The position numbers and the translations under genes are program-made. Positions 47,794-59,444 of a stretch of 64,000 nucleotides of DNA are shown here, piece after piece. The notes beneath the pieces were generated by a model. That model searched no databases and was not told the DNA's origin. It was given only the letters and a program-made list of their open reading frames with translations. The stretch is from Plasmodium relictum (Eukaryota; Apicomplexa; Aconoidasida; Haemosporida; Plasmodiidae), in contig NC_041687.1 of NCBI RefSeq assembly GCF_900005765.1, positions 496,001 through 560,000 on the forward strand, given 5' to 3'. Every line of letters starts with the position of its first letter. The first letter of the stretch is position 1.

Positions 47794-48236
47794 TTAAAAA
47801 CAACAATTGCACTCAAAAGGGCATTCTTTTGTGTATCCTCCTTTTCCTATATATAATAATAAATTTTTCATTAATAAAAATGTATATTAAATTTTTTTTA
47901 TATTTAAAAACAAAAAATAAAATTAATATTACCAATCTTAAGTTCTTCCATTGAGTAAATAGGTAAACCATCTGGAGTACATAATCTTTCATTTACTTTT
48001 TGTTTTGATACGTTATTTTTATCTTTCTTCTTTTTATTTTTTGTAACGCTTTCTTGATCTTTTTTAACCTTTTTTGTTTCATCATCCTTTGTGCTTTTAG
48101 TTTTTATTTTACTAAATATGTCATCTATACTCGTTTTCACTTCTAACATCTCTTTTTTTATTTTTTCATCCTTTTTTTTTTTCTTTATTTTTCTTCTTTT
48201 TTCACTCTTAGATTTTTTCAGTAACTTTCCTTCCAT
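47794..48236 (-). CDS. DUF1764-family nucleolar-type protein
   Basis: Two exons, 47933-48236 and 47794-47846, joined in phase across an 86-base intron in a Gly codon; 118 residues. The first 75 residues are almost all Lys, Glu and Asp. The C-terminus is the conserved family signature: LCTPDGLPIYSMEELKIGKG followed by GYTKECPFECNCCF, with four Cys in CPFECNCCF. This Cys box exists only if the tiny second exon is included; the single open frame stops in the intron. DUF1764 proteins are small, basic and eukaryote-wide; the human member is linked to ribosome biogenesis (from memory). The Cys cluster could bind a metal (inference). Confidence 0.88.
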
Positions 48237-49199
48237 TTTAATAAAAAGGCCTTTTCTTTTTACTTTTAGAAAAAAAATTATAATATTACAAATACAATGG
48301 AAAACATAATTTTTTTATTTTATGTTAAAAAGTAACAATTTTTTTTTTTTATAAAACTTACATTTTTTTTTTTTTTAAATAACAGTAACATTGTTTATTC
48401 TATATTCAATTTTTTATTTTTTATTTTTAAAAATATAAAATTTTTTATTTAATATGTTCTTTTAATTATAAAAAATTATCTTAATTTAGCGAATATATAA
48501 AAAAAAAAAAAATAGAAGTAAAATAAAATAAAAAAATATAAAAAGGCAAATTAAGAAAATACAATTTTAGTATGAGCACATTCATTTATATTTTTTTTTT
48601 TTAAATAAATTTTTATTTTATTACTGTAAATAGAAACTTAAAAAAAATAACAGTTAAAAATAGATATAAAAAAAAAAAGTTTTTATATCTATTAAAGAAG
48701 CATAAAAATTCAACAAATTATATACTTTATCCATTTGTCATATATATATATATATATTATTTATAAAAAAAAATTTCAAAAAATTAAAAATTAAGCAAAT
48801 ACGAAATATTCTTTAATAATAATATATAAACTTTCTATTTTATAATTCATGAATTATAATAATTTTATTTATATTTATAAAATTTCTCACATTCTTTATT
48901 ATATTTATGTTTTTAATATAAAAAATATAATTTATGTTATTTTATCTTATTTATCTTTATTATTTAGCCGTTTTTTTTTTTTTTTTTTTAATTTAAATGT
49001 ACTGTTTACTATAATTTTATTTTACTATAATATTTATTAATACTTTATTATATTATTATTAATATTTCATTTTGCTAATTTTACTATAGCTTTATTGTTA
49101 CTACTTTATATAAATGCAATTCCTACTTTTTTCATATTATTATGTTGCTATAACAACCCTTATTTATTGTTACTTTTCTTTTTTTTTGTGTAGGGGGAT
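48237..49199. other. Intergenic: DUF1764 promoter, U2AF 3' end
   Basis: About 960 bases of A/T-rich DNA with long T tracts. A 63-codon plus-strand frame at 48849-49040 is Ile/Phe/Tyr translation and is not supported. Confidence 0.65.
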
Positions 49200-50132
49200 T
49201 TAATCATCTCTAGTGTCTAATTCCTTACTATCTTTTATATTATTATCATCTTCATCTTCTTCCTTCTTATTATCTTTGTTGTTTTTTAACATATTTTTCA
49301 TTTCTCTTTCCTTATTCCATCTTTCAATTTTCTCTCTTCTTTCTATACTGTTTTCTCTCCTTGCATATTTACAACTCCTATCAGCATCTTCATCCTCATA
49401 ATCATTACTTTTACTCCTATTTCTACGCCTACCATTATGATGATTTTCCTTATATCTGTCTCTTTTATATTTATCTTTACTACCTCTTTCTCTATGGCCA
49501 TCGTGATAATCATCTGAATCATCACTTCTCCTTCTTCTTTTTCTATATTCAGGAAATTTTTTATACATTCTTCTATATAATTTTCTTTTCACACTTCTAG
49601 GAACATGTTTGATATGCATAAAATTGCAATATCCTCCTCTTCTGCATTGGCCATCTACAAATTGCCTGCATCTGGCTTCTCTAAAATCAGTAACAGGTGT
49701 GTATTCAATTTGTAACGGTTTACCTGCATAAAATCGTCCGTTTAGTTCCTTAACAGCTTTCTCAGCATAATCTTCATGTGTATATTTAATATAAACATTA
49801 CCAATAATATGATCCCCTATATTATCACAAACAACCATGTCTTCAATTTCTCCATATTTCATTAATTCTTCAAAAACTTCTTCATAAAATTCTTCAAAAT
49901 GATCAGCTGCTTTATCCAATACTTCATCGTCAACCATTTGTCCTTCTGCAATAGCAACAGCTATGGGTGGATTATCATACATATGTCTTATAACTAAAGT
50001 TTGAGAACAGTTTGGTTTGTAATGACTTCTACTACATTGATCTCCATGACGACATGCTCCAATTTTCCAAAAAAATGGACAGTTGACTCTATCTTCTTCT
50101 GTTCCTATAATACGAGCTAAATGTTCAGCCAT
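49200..50132 (-). CDS. U2AF1: Splicing factor U2AF small subunit
   Basis: Recognises the AG of the 3' splice site with U2AF large subunit. Single exon, 310 residues. Order: start MAEHLARIIGTEEDRVNCPF; first CCCH zinc finger CPFFWKIGACRHGDQCSRSH (about 18-37); atypical RRM (UHM) about 42-145 with FEEFYEEVFEELMKYGEIED and GNVYIKYTHEDYAEKAVKEL and then NGRFYAGKPLQIEYTPV; second zinc finger CRQFVDGQCRRGGYCNFMH (about 155-173) followed by KHVPRSVKRKLYRRMYKKFP. The C-terminal 120 residues are Arg/Lys/Asp/Glu-rich, taking the place of the RS domain, with few RS dipeptides. Every intron I resolved here ends in AG after a T-rich stretch, the substrate of this factor. Confidence 0.97.
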   Translation of the reverse strand: MAEHLARIIGTEEDRVNCPFFWKIGACRHGDQCSRSHYKPNCSQTLVIRHMYDNPPIAVAIAEGQMVDDEVLDKAADHFEEFYEEVFEELMKYGEIEDMVVCDNIGDHIIGNVYIKYTHEDYAEKAVKELNGRFYAGKPLQIEYTPVTDFREARCRQFVDGQCRRGGYCNFMHIKHVPRSVKRKLYRRMYKKFPEYRKRRRRSDDSDDYHDGHRERGSKDKYKRDRYKENHHNGRRRNRSKSNDYEDEDADRSCKYARRENSIERREKIERWNKEREMKNMLKNNKDNKKEEDEDDNNIKDSKELDTRDD

Positions 50133-51401
50133 ATTTTTTTTTTTTTTTTTTTTTGGCTTAAAATAGAAAAAAAAAAAAAAAGATTATTTTCACTTTCATT
50201 CAAACATTTCTTTTTATAATTTACATGTACTTGTACATATAAATTATTATATGCTCATACAAAATTATAGTAAAAAAATATAAATATATATATTATTTTT
50301 ATAAAATACTTATACGCATTAATATAATTTAATAATATATTAATCTTATAAAATAGTATGTACTTAATAATACATAATAATATTGTAAAAATATATAAAT
50401 TTTTAAATAAAAATTAATTTTGACTTATTTTTCTAAAATATGGAATCATCAAAGAAAAAAAAAAAAATTCTAATATATATATTTCTACTCTTTTATATTT
50501 AAAAAAGTATGTATTCTTTATAACAATATATGTCAGAAAAATTATATCATATGCAATATTTAAAAAATATTCAATAAAGCAAAGAAATAATATAGAAATT
50601 TTTTTTTTTTTTTTTGCTAAAATATGTAATATATTTAATTTTAGATATATGAAAAATTTTTGTAATCATATTTCTCTTTAATGCTTTAATATCACACTTA
50701 ATTTAAATAAAAAATTAAATATTTAAAAAATATAATGTAGTATTTCTTATGAATTATAGTTTCATTTTTTTTATTAATAGAAAATTAGAATAATAATAAA
50801 AAAATGTAATAAATTAAAGTATTTTTAAAAAGGAAAACTATTTTTTCAATCTCTTTTATATATATTTTCGAAAAAATTTAATTTTGTACGTCAATGCATA
50901 GATTAAATATAAAGTTGTTTTATTTAATTTTTATTGTTAATTTTTTTTTTTTTTTTTTTTTGAACATTATAATTTTTAATAATTTCATTTAATATTTTAA
51001 TTTTAATTTTTTTATATTTTATTTACAATCTTATTTAAAATAAATATATAAAGAGATAATAAGAACTATATTTATCATAATAGTATTATTTTAATGTATA
51101 TAATTTATAAAATTTTCATTTTATTTTACTTTTTTTATTCCTAACATTTATTCAAATTTGACATGAATTAATAAAAATAGTACAAATGTCTCATTGAATC
51201 TTAGAAAGTAATAAAACCTTTTTTTTTTCTATTTTCATTTTTTTTTTTTTTTTGTTTAAAAAAAAATTAATGCATATTTCTTTTTTTATTACTCAATTCT
51301 TTGTTTATTGTATATTAAAGTAAAATTTAAAAATTCGATGAAACTTTTTTTTTTTTTTTAATTTTAAATATATGAATATAGATATATTTATATAAAAAAA
51401 T
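50133..51401. other. Divergent intergenic region, U2AF / HECT ligase
   Basis: About 1.27 kb of promoter and 5' UTR sequence, mostly poly(A)/poly(T). No gene, RNA or clear motif seen. Confidence 0.65.
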
Positions 51402-54400
51402 ATGTTTAATGGAGAAAGTAAAAATAGAAGGATTAACTTAAGTGGGAAAAAGCAGGTTATATTGAATAAAGATTGCTTTATTGAAAAGGCTAAAAAAGAA
51501 AAAGAAATAAATCTAACTTTAGCAAAAAGAAGAAATGCTATTAAAATTATAACTTGCTTTGTTAGTTATAAAAAATATGTAGAAAATAGAAGAAAAGAAA
51601 TAGATGATGTTCTTTCGAAAAGAATAAATGATATAATTTTATTAGAGAAAATAGTATCACCAACTATTTATAGGCAAGCTTTGCAAATATGTTTATATGA
51701 ATTTTCAGTACAATCTACTTTTCTTTATTCAAAACTGAATTGCTACAATCACTATAAGTGTATGAACTTTGATAACATATATGCACCAATAGGAAAATTA
51801 TTAGATATACTAAAGTTATATAATAAAGTAGATAATATTGATGAGGATAATATAATTACAAATGACAATATAAATCTGAATAATGAAACAAATAATGAAA
51901 AAAAAAAAAGTCAATTAAATAATTATAATGAAAATAAAAATGACAGCTTTGATGAAAATAAATATAGAAAGTTAAATAAAGAAAATTCAGAAGAAATTGT
52001 TAAAAAAAAAGATATCTGTAATCCTGTAATAAAAAATAAATTTTATCATAGACATAAGAAAGAAATAAAAATTTTAATAAACCATTTGGATATTTTATTA
52101 GGAAATTACTACATTTGTAATCTAAATATATATAATGAATTTTATAAAAAGGAAAAAACAGCAGAAAACGAAAGTTATATGTGCGATTATAGTAATAAAA
52201 AAAAAAAAAAAAAAGATACCAATATAATTTCACATTTGTATTATTTATATAATTTTATATTAAATAATTCATTTAATGAGGAATTGGCAAAAAAAATAAG
52301 AATGCAAGAAAAAAATAATAACAACAATAATAGTGGCAATATAGTAGTATCATTAAAAAAAATTAGTGAATACATAATTTTAAATATAGAAGGACTAATT
52401 ACTGTTATAAAGAAAATTTATTTATCTTACAAGGATAAAAATATTATTATGTTTAATTCTAAAAAACTAATGATATATATATGTGATATGATATTTTTGT
52501 ATTTTTATATAATAAAAATAAAAGGAAACGATTTAAAAAAAGATTATATAATTGATTTAAAGTATAAAATTAATTTACTTTTAGATTTTTTATTATTAAA
52601 TATACCTTTTATCAAAGACCATTATTACTTATTTATATCTTTTTTTAAATATCAGATTTATGAAATATTTATTTGCGATATCGAATTAAAAAATGAATTA
52701 AAAATATTAAAAAAATTATTAATAATAATAATTAAAAACACATACAAAAATGTAGATATAATGAAAGAATTAGTTTATAATTTCTCCAATATAAAAATAT
52801 GTAATAATAAATTTCATTTATTTAATCAAAAATCTTTTGATGGTAAAAATGTATCAGGAGTTAATTTATTTAAAAATTTACTTCTTTTTGTTTATTGTAA
52901 CAATGAATTATTAGATGATAATGTCTTAGACATTTTATTAGAACTTTATATGCTTTTACCATTTTGTTATCATCCATATATTTATATGGTTAACAATATT
53001 AAAAGTAATGCGGATGAAAAAAACAACTCTAATGATTTACATAAATATGATGTCTTAAATAGTCAAACAAAAAAAAAAAGTGAATCATTAGTAAATGAAT
53101 TAGTTAGTAAAGATAATAAAAAATTCAATAATAATCATAGAAATGAAAAATATTTAGAAATGGGTTATTATTACAATAAAAATATAATTGACTCTCTTAT
53201 ATATATATGCAAAAAGTCAAATTTTAACAAGTTAGATGCATTATTATTTCTTTTATTGCCTTTTAGAAGTATACATATACAAATATATGAAGGTTATAGA
53301 AATTATTATGACTATATCAAAAATATAAGTAAAAGTTCATATGTAGATATCAATATAAAATATGATAGCATTAATCAAAAAAAAAAAACATATGAATACA
53401 ACATAGACGATAATAACAGGAGTAGTTTTTCAAGTTGCAATATACATAAAAATTTTACTATTAATAACTTAATTAATCTTAGAGAAAATAAAAATAAACA
53501 TTTTTTAAAGCCTTCAAATAATACACAAAGAAATTCAAGTATAATTCATCCCACTCATAAAAATTTTTTTTCCTTAAATAATTTAATTAGTAAAAGAGAG
53601 AAAAAAGGAAAAGGACATGATTTGATTAATAACGAAATATTGTTAAGAGTAAAAAAAATTTTAGTTTCTCATAATATTCACATATATTTAATTAAAAAAA
53701 TATATTTATTCTGGTTTTATGATTGCAAACTAAATGACACTTTATTTTTTCGAAAATTATTGTCATTTCCTTATTTTGATAACACTTCTATATCTATATA
53801 TTTTTCTTCTTTTTGTTTTCTTTTCTATTATTATATTATAGTTAATATGTATAATAAATTAATAGATATAAAGAATTACAAATTTACAAAAACTTTTATG
53901 ATGAATAAGTGTTTTAAAAAAACTTGTAAACTTTTAGTATTATCATTATGGATTGTGCTAAAGGGATCTATAAGCACAATTCATTACGAATTAAGAAATA
54001 GAGATACTAATGAAAAAAATAAACACATTGAGGAAATAGAAGAAATTGCTGATGAGGACATATATAATGATGAAGATGAAGAGTACGAAAAGGAGATGAA
54101 CGAAAAAGAAGAGGAAAATATAGAGAAGATAGAAAATTCGGAGTTTTCTGAATCTTATTTTGATTTATCAGTACTAAATTTTCAGAAGATAGAATCCTCT
54201 TTTGATAAAGAAAAAGATATATGTAATTATAGTAAAGATATCGGAAACAATAATAAAGAAGAAATTTATAAAATTAATAGTAATGATATTGATTATAGTA
54301 GTAGTACTAATAACAACACTGGTAATAATTTTATGAATTCTGCCATTGAGAAAATTCTCGATGATATTGATAATTTAGATAAATTTAACAATTTAAGTGA

Positions 54401-56441
54401 AAAATATTATGATATTAATGAGAACAATAATGAAAATAATAATATACATATATATTATGACTTATATGATAATGTGAAGAATAATAATTTAAGTAATAAA
54501 AATTATGATGATTCATCATATACATCTAATATGATTAACTATTATTTATACAATAATGATAACAAAGGATTGAGTTATGTTTTACCTTTATTATTAAAAA
54601 AAATGTATAAAGTAAATAGTTATATAAATATATTTGAGGAAGACTTTTTTGTTATAAAAGAAACATTTAATTTATTAAAAAATCGATTTAATATAATTGG
54701 AGAAAGTAATAATATAAATTACAACAATAGCAGTTATGATGAAGATTCCTCTTTATTTATAGAAAAAAATGATATTTATTTGAATAATAACATAAAGTAT
54801 GTGAATGTATTAGCTAACTATTTATTAAGAAATGCTCCCTTTACCTTACCATTTGATGATAGAATATTAATATTTTATCATTTTCGTAATAAGAGCAAAG
54901 AGAGTATAAGAGATGATTCACGATACAATTTTCTTGAAAATAAGCATAACTTGATTAGAAGAACAAATATATTAGAGGATGCTTTCGTTGCATTACACGC
55001 ATTAGATTCAGTCCAACTAAAACAAAATATTAGAATAGCTTTTATTGATAAAAATGGAAATGAAGAAACAGGTATAGATGGAGGGGGGTTATTTAAAGAA
55101 TTTATTATTTTATTATGCAGAGAAGTATTTCATAATAATTTTATTTTATTTCAGAATATTCAAAACAATACTCTATTTCCAAAAACTTATAACAAAAATG
55201 ATAATTTAAATTTATATGAATTTTCAGGAAAGATAGTAGGAAAAGCTATTTACGAAAGAATATTAATTGAATCTGTTTTCAATAAAGTTTTTTTGAATCT
55301 CTTGCTATTCGACAATATTGATATAAATGACTTATACTTTATTGATGAAAATATTTTTAATAGTCTTCTATATGTTCAAAATACAAAGAATGTAGAAAGT
55401 TTATCTTTAACATTTTGCATATACGAAAAAAGATCTCCAGATGGTAGTATAAAAAAATATGAAGAAATTAAAAATTATTTTAATTTATTAAGTAAAAATA
55501 TATTAAATAATAATAATAATAGAAACAATGTGAGTAATTTCTTTACGCAAAATACTTTCCACTATGCAAATATGAACAATTTTTTTAATATCATTGATAA
55601 TTTGGATGTTTTAATTAACACACTCAATAGGAATCTTTCTTCATTTTCTCAAAATAATTTATATATAGACAATCCTGCCGTTATTAATGGTACAAATATA
55701 TCATCAAATAGAAATACATTAAATTTAAATATAGCAAACGAAAATAGAGAAAATACAAATTTAAGAAATACATATACAAATGATGAAGAAAATGATATTT
55801 TAAATAATAATAATAATGATAATTATATTTCAAATGAAGATAACGAAAATGCAATTAATATAAACTACGATAAAGAAGATTTAGAGTGTATTGACTTAAT
55901 TGAAAATGGACGTAACGTAGTTGTGAATGATAAAAATAAGAAATTATATATAAAATTATACATAAATTACAAATACAATAAATTGATAAAAAAAAAAACT
56001 CAATATTTTTTAAAAGGATTATCCCAACTAATTCCTGCTAAATGGTTTAAACTTTTTAGTGCACATGAATTGAAAACATTAATATCAGGAAATGATAAAT
56101 GCTTCGATGTAGATGATTTAAGAAAAAATGTTGTATATGGTGGTGGTTATAATGAAAATAGCCAAACTGTTTTACATTTATTTGAAATTTTAAAAAATTT
56201 TTCAGCAAAAGAAAAAAGTTTGTTTCTTATGTTTGTAACTAGCTGCTCTAGATCTCCTCTATTAGGTTTTCAAGAACTTAATCCCAAATTTTGTATTTTT
56301 AGAGTAAGAGATTTTAATAGATTGCCAACTGCATCAACTTGTGTGAATTTATTAAAATTACCTGATTATTTATCAAAAGAAATATTATACAAAAATTTAA
56401 TAACAGCTATAAATGATACACAAGGTTTTGATTTAAGCTAA
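51402..56441 (+). CDS. HECT-type E3 ubiquitin ligase (UBE3C/Hul5-like)
   Basis: Single exon, 1679 residues. The HECT domain occupies about 1180-1679. It begins ILEDAFVALHALDSVQLKQN, has NGNEETGIDGGGLFKEFI and the N-lobe EFSGKIVGKAIYERILIE, and ends in the C-lobe with GYNENSQTVLHLFEIL, FVTSCSRSPLLGF and the catalytic Cys1647 in LPTASTCVNLLKLPDY. An Asn-rich insertion of about 145 residues at about 1365-1510 splits the N-lobe, making the domain far longer than the usual 350. The N-terminus (KNRRINLSGKKQVILNKDCF, then a basic helix FVSYKKYVENRRKEI) resembles the IQ-motif region of UBE3B/UBE3C. The middle is helical with acidic low-complexity blocks. It takes ubiquitin as a thioester and transfers it to substrate; the substrate is unknown. 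Confidence 0.94.
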   Translation: MFNGESKNRRINLSGKKQVILNKDCFIEKAKKEKEINLTLAKRRNAIKIITCFVSYKKYVENRRKEIDDVLSKRINDIILLEKIVSPTIYRQALQICLYEFSVQSTFLYSKLNCYNHYKCMNFDNIYAPIGKLLDILKLYNKVDNIDEDNIITNDNINLNNETNNEKKKSQLNNYNENKNDSFDENKYRKLNKENSEEIVKKKDICNPVIKNKFYHRHKKEIKILINHLDILLGNYYICNLNIYNEFYKKEKTAENESYMCDYSNKKKKKKDTNIISHLYYLYNFILNNSFNEELAKKIRMQEKNNNNNNSGNIVVSLKKISEYIILNIEGLITVIKKIYLSYKDKNIIMFNSKKLMIYICDMIFLYFYIIKIKGNDLKKDYIIDLKYKINLLLDFLLLNIPFIKDHYYLFISFFKYQIYEIFICDIELKNELKILKKLLIIIIKNTYKNVDIMKELVYNFSNIKICNNKFHLFNQKSFDGKNVSGVNLFKNLLLFVYCNNELLDDNVLDILLELYMLLPFCYHPYIYMVNNIKSNADEKNNSNDLHKYDVLNSQTKKKSESLVNELVSKDNKKFNNNHRNEKYLEMGYYYNKNIIDSLIYICKKSNFNKLDALLFLLLPFRSIHIQIYEGYRNYYDYIKNISKSSYVDINIKYDSINQKKKTYEYNIDDNNRSSFSSCNIHKNFTINNLINLRENKNKHFLKPSNNTQRNSSIIHPTHKNFFSLNNLISKREKKGKGHDLINNEILLRVKKILVSHNIHIYLIKKIYLFWFYDCKLNDTLFFRKLLSFPYFDNTSISIYFSSFCFLFYYYIIVNMYNKLIDIKNYKFTKTFMMNKCFKKTCKLLVLSLWIVLKGSISTIHYELRNRDTNEKNKHIEEIEEIADEDIYNDEDEEYEKEMNEKEEENIEKIENSEFSESYFDLSVLNFQKIESSFDKEKDICNYSKDIGNNNKEEIYKINSNDIDYSSSTNNNTGNNFMNSAIEKILDDIDNLDKFNNLSEKYYDINENNNENNNIHIYYDLYDNVKNNNLSNKNYDDSSYTSNMINYYLYNNDNKGLSYVLPLLLKKMYKVNSYINIFEEDFFVIKETFNLLKNRFNIIGESNNINYNNSSYDEDSSLFIEKNDIYLNNNIKYVNVLANYLLRNAPFTLPFDDRILIFYHFRNKSKESIRDDSRYNFLENKHNLIRRTNILEDAFVALHALDSVQLKQNIRIAFIDKNGNEETGIDGGGLFKEFIILLCREVFHNNFILFQNIQNNTLFPKTYNKNDNLNLYEFSGKIVGKAIYERILIESVFNKVFLNLLLFDNIDINDLYFIDENIFNSLLYVQNTKNVESLSLTFCIYEKRSPDGSIKKYEEIKNYFNLLSKNILNNNNNRNNVSNFFTQNTFHYANMNNFFNIIDNLDVLINTLNRNLSSFSQNNLYIDNPAVINGTNISSNRNTLNLNIANENRENTNLRNTYTNDEENDILNNNNNDNYISNEDNENAININYDKEDLECIDLIENGRNVVVNDKNKKLYIKLYINYKYNKLIKKKTQYFLKGLSQLIPAKWFKLFSAHELKTLISGNDKCFDVDDLRKNVVYGGGYNENSQTVLHLFEILKNFSAKEKSLFLMFVTSCSRSPLLGFQELNPKFCIFRVRDFNRLPTASTCVNLLKLPDYLSKEILYKNLITAINDTQGFDLS

Positions 56442-57912
56442 CTTAATTTTACTAAGCATTATTTTGATTAAATTTTTTTTTTTTTATATACGTCTATTTT
56501 ACTTAAATTACATTTTTACTACTTCTATTGCATTCATTGTTATTGCAATATTTTCATATAACTACTAAAATATAGAACACTTATCATTAACATATGTTTT
56601 ATTAATGTTATTAGTATATTATTTCATTACCTAAAAATTTCTGTTATTTTTTATTTTCATTTTTTTAAATGTAAATAATTTTTTATACTTTTTTGTTACT
56701 GCACTTAATTTTGTATATATTTTCATAAATAATTTTTTTTCTGTATTTTAATAACTTCATTATATATTTTTTTCACTTTTCTTTTTTGTTCTTTAATATC
56801 TATTTTTTTAAATTATAGTATAAAATATGAAATATCTATTACTTTATAAAAATAACTTTTTTAAACACATTAAGATGATATATATAAAAAAAAAATGGGT
56901 ATATCTCTTAATATCCAATTCCTAATATATAAATACTTTTCACATAATATTTATTAATAATACTCTTTTCAATAAAATAAAACATATATATTAAAAGAAA
57001 TATAAAAAATTGAAAATTTTGCAAAATATACTTCTAATATGTAGCATATTGACAAAAGAATTACATAAAATAGATTCTAGTAGCATATTAATATTTTTTT
57101 TTTTTTATATTTCCACTTAAAATAAAAAATTATTGTTTTTATATGAATTATTTATATTTTTGTTTCATTCTATTATATTTCATTTTATATTATTTAATTT
57201 TTTTGTTGTTTTATTTCGTTTCTTTATATATATATAATTTTTTTTTTATATTTTATTTCTTTTTTTTATTTCATCATTATTTTTTTTCTTTTATATTAAA
57301 TATTATTTTTATTTATTATTAAGAAAAGTAAAGATTATCATTTTTAAAATTGTTTTTTCATTTTTTATAAAAAAAAATATTCTATTTGTTTTACATTTTT
57401 TTAAGTAAAGAATTTACACATAGATAAATAATATATTTTTTCTTTTTCCTTTTATTTTATTTTTTATTTTTTCCTTTTTCCCTTTTCCATTTTCCTTTTT
57501 CTTTAATTTTCTTTTTTCTTTTTCCCTTTTTTTTTTTTTCTTTTTTGGTTTTTACTTATTTCTTATTTTAATGTTTTATTTTATTTTTTTTTTTTTATTG
57601 TCCTTTTCTTTAAATAAAAAAAATACTTTTTTTTTTTTAATATTTAATTAGGCGTTTAACGAAAGAGTAATGTTATATATTACAAATAAATATAATGTAA
57701 GTTTAAATTTTGAAGAAATAATTTAATCTTTTTATTTTGATTCTGAACAATAGTATTTTTTATACTGAATATAGAAAAATGCTGTAACCTTTCTTTTTAA
57801 ATTTTTCAAAACTTTGATGAAAATTACTAAAAATAGGGTTATAATTATTTTTTCAAATCTTCTCAAGAATATTTTAATGAAAATATATTTTTAACAATAA
57901 CTAAAAGAAGAA
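56442..57912. other. Intergenic: HECT 3' end, AP-4 mu promoter
   Basis: About 1.5 kb. Contains a T/C tract at 57440-57620 and a strong donor-like GTAAGT at 57697-57702 with downstream acceptor-like TAG at 57753 and TATAG at 57774, suggesting a 5' UTR intron of the AP-4 mu gene. No gene supported. Confidence 0.6.
57440..57620. repeat. T/C tract upstream of AP-4 mu
   Basis: About 180 bases dominated by T and C on the gene's sense strand, similar to the tract before AP-1 sigma. Located 290-470 bases before the start codon. Confidence 0.75.
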
Positions 57913-58847
57913 ATGGTTATATCCCAGTTTTATATATTATCTCCAAGAGGGGATACAATTATTAATAGAGATTTTAGAGGAGATATAACAAAAGGTAGTG
58001 CTGAAATTTTTTTTAGAAATGTAAAATTATATAAAGGAGATGCACCTCCATTATTTTATTTAAATGGTATTAATTTTACCTACTTAAAAAATAATAGTTT
58101 ATATTTTGTTCTTACTTCTTTATTTAACATATCTCCTAGTTACTTAATTGAATTACTAAATAGATTATTAAAAATTTTTAAAGATTTTTGCGGGCAAATA
58201 ACAGAAGAAATAATTCGAATGAATTTTATTTTAATATATGAAATAATAGATGAAGTAATAGATTATGGCTATTTACAAAATAGCAACACAGAATATATAA
58301 GAAATTTAATTCATAATGAAATAGCTACAACTAGCACGAATAAAAAATTTGCTAATTTATCTAATTTTTCTATTAAAAATTCTAATACCTTACCTTCAAA
58401 TGCTTCTCAAAAGCCTATACAGATTAATGATAAAAAAAATGAAATATTTATTGATATTGTGGAAAAAATTAATTTAATTATGAATTCAAACAGTGAAATT
58501 ATTTATTCTTATATAGATGGAATAATTCAAATTAAGTCTTATTTACTTGGGAATCCTTATATAAAAATAGCTTTTAATGACGATCTATATATAAAGAATA
58601 TTCATAGTGATAATTCTAATAATATCATTATTGATGATTGTAATTTTAATCATCTAGTAAATTTATCACAATTTGAGAAAGAAAAAATCATATCTTTATA
58701 TCAACCAGATGGTGAATGCGTTTTAATGAATTATAGAATAAATAATAACTTTAAAGCGCCTTTCAAAATATTTGCTAATATTATATATAATCAAAATCAT
58801 ACAGTAATATATATAATGATGATGATAATAATAATAAAATAATTCAT

Positions 58848-58924
<77 letters not shown>

Positions 58925-59444
58925 TATTTTTTTAGGTAGAGTTAAGTATCCGTATAAGATTAGATATTCCTTCTCAATATACATGTACCAATGTTTTTGT
59001 TAATTGTAATTTATGTAAGCATATAACAAATGTTCATCTAAATTTAAATACAAATAATGAATTGTATTCAGCTCAGTATTTATCAAATGAGCATAAATTA
59101 CTATGGACTATTAAAAAATTTAAGGTAGTATATATATATATATTAATTATATAAATATTTGAATGACTGCTCAAAAAAAAATGAACACATATATACATAT
59201 TTTTTTTTTTTTTTTGAAGGGGGAAAATGAATACAGCATAAGATCAAAAATAACATTATCTCCAAATTACGTATATTCTAAGCGTGATTTTGGACCAATT
59301 TATATTTTATTTGAAATTCCAATGTTTAATTTATCAAAACTTAGAATAAAGTATCTCCGAATTATCGAAAATTATAAATCAAGTAATACCCATAGATGGG
59401 TTCGTTATATTACTCAATCATCATCTTATGTATACAGACTTTGA
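57913..59444 (+). CDS. AP4M: AP-4 adaptor complex, mu subunit
   Basis: Medium (cargo-binding) subunit of the AP-4 coat, which buds vesicles at the trans-Golgi without clathrin. Three exons: 57913-58803, 58936-59124, 59220-59444, all phase 0; 434 residues against about 450 in the family. N-terminal longin domain: start VISQFYILSPRGDTIINRDF and RGD with SAEIFFRNVKLYKGDAPPLF, then FILIYEIIDEVIDYGYLQNS in the pattern of AP-4 (ISQFFILSSKGD...) rather than AP-1/2/3 mu. The mu-homology domain follows (about 175-434): EKINLIMNSNSEIIYSYIDG, VELSIRIRLDIPSQYTCTNV, and the final strands FEIPMFNLSKLRIKYLRI with RWVRYITQSSSYVYRL. Intron 1 holds a long AT repeat. Confidence 0.92.
58853..58922. repeat. (AT)35 microsatellite in AP-4 mu intron 1
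   Basis: About 70 bases of uninterrupted AT filling more than half of the 132-base intron, ending 13 bases before the acceptor. Longest pure dinucleotide repeat in the window. Confidence 0.95.
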
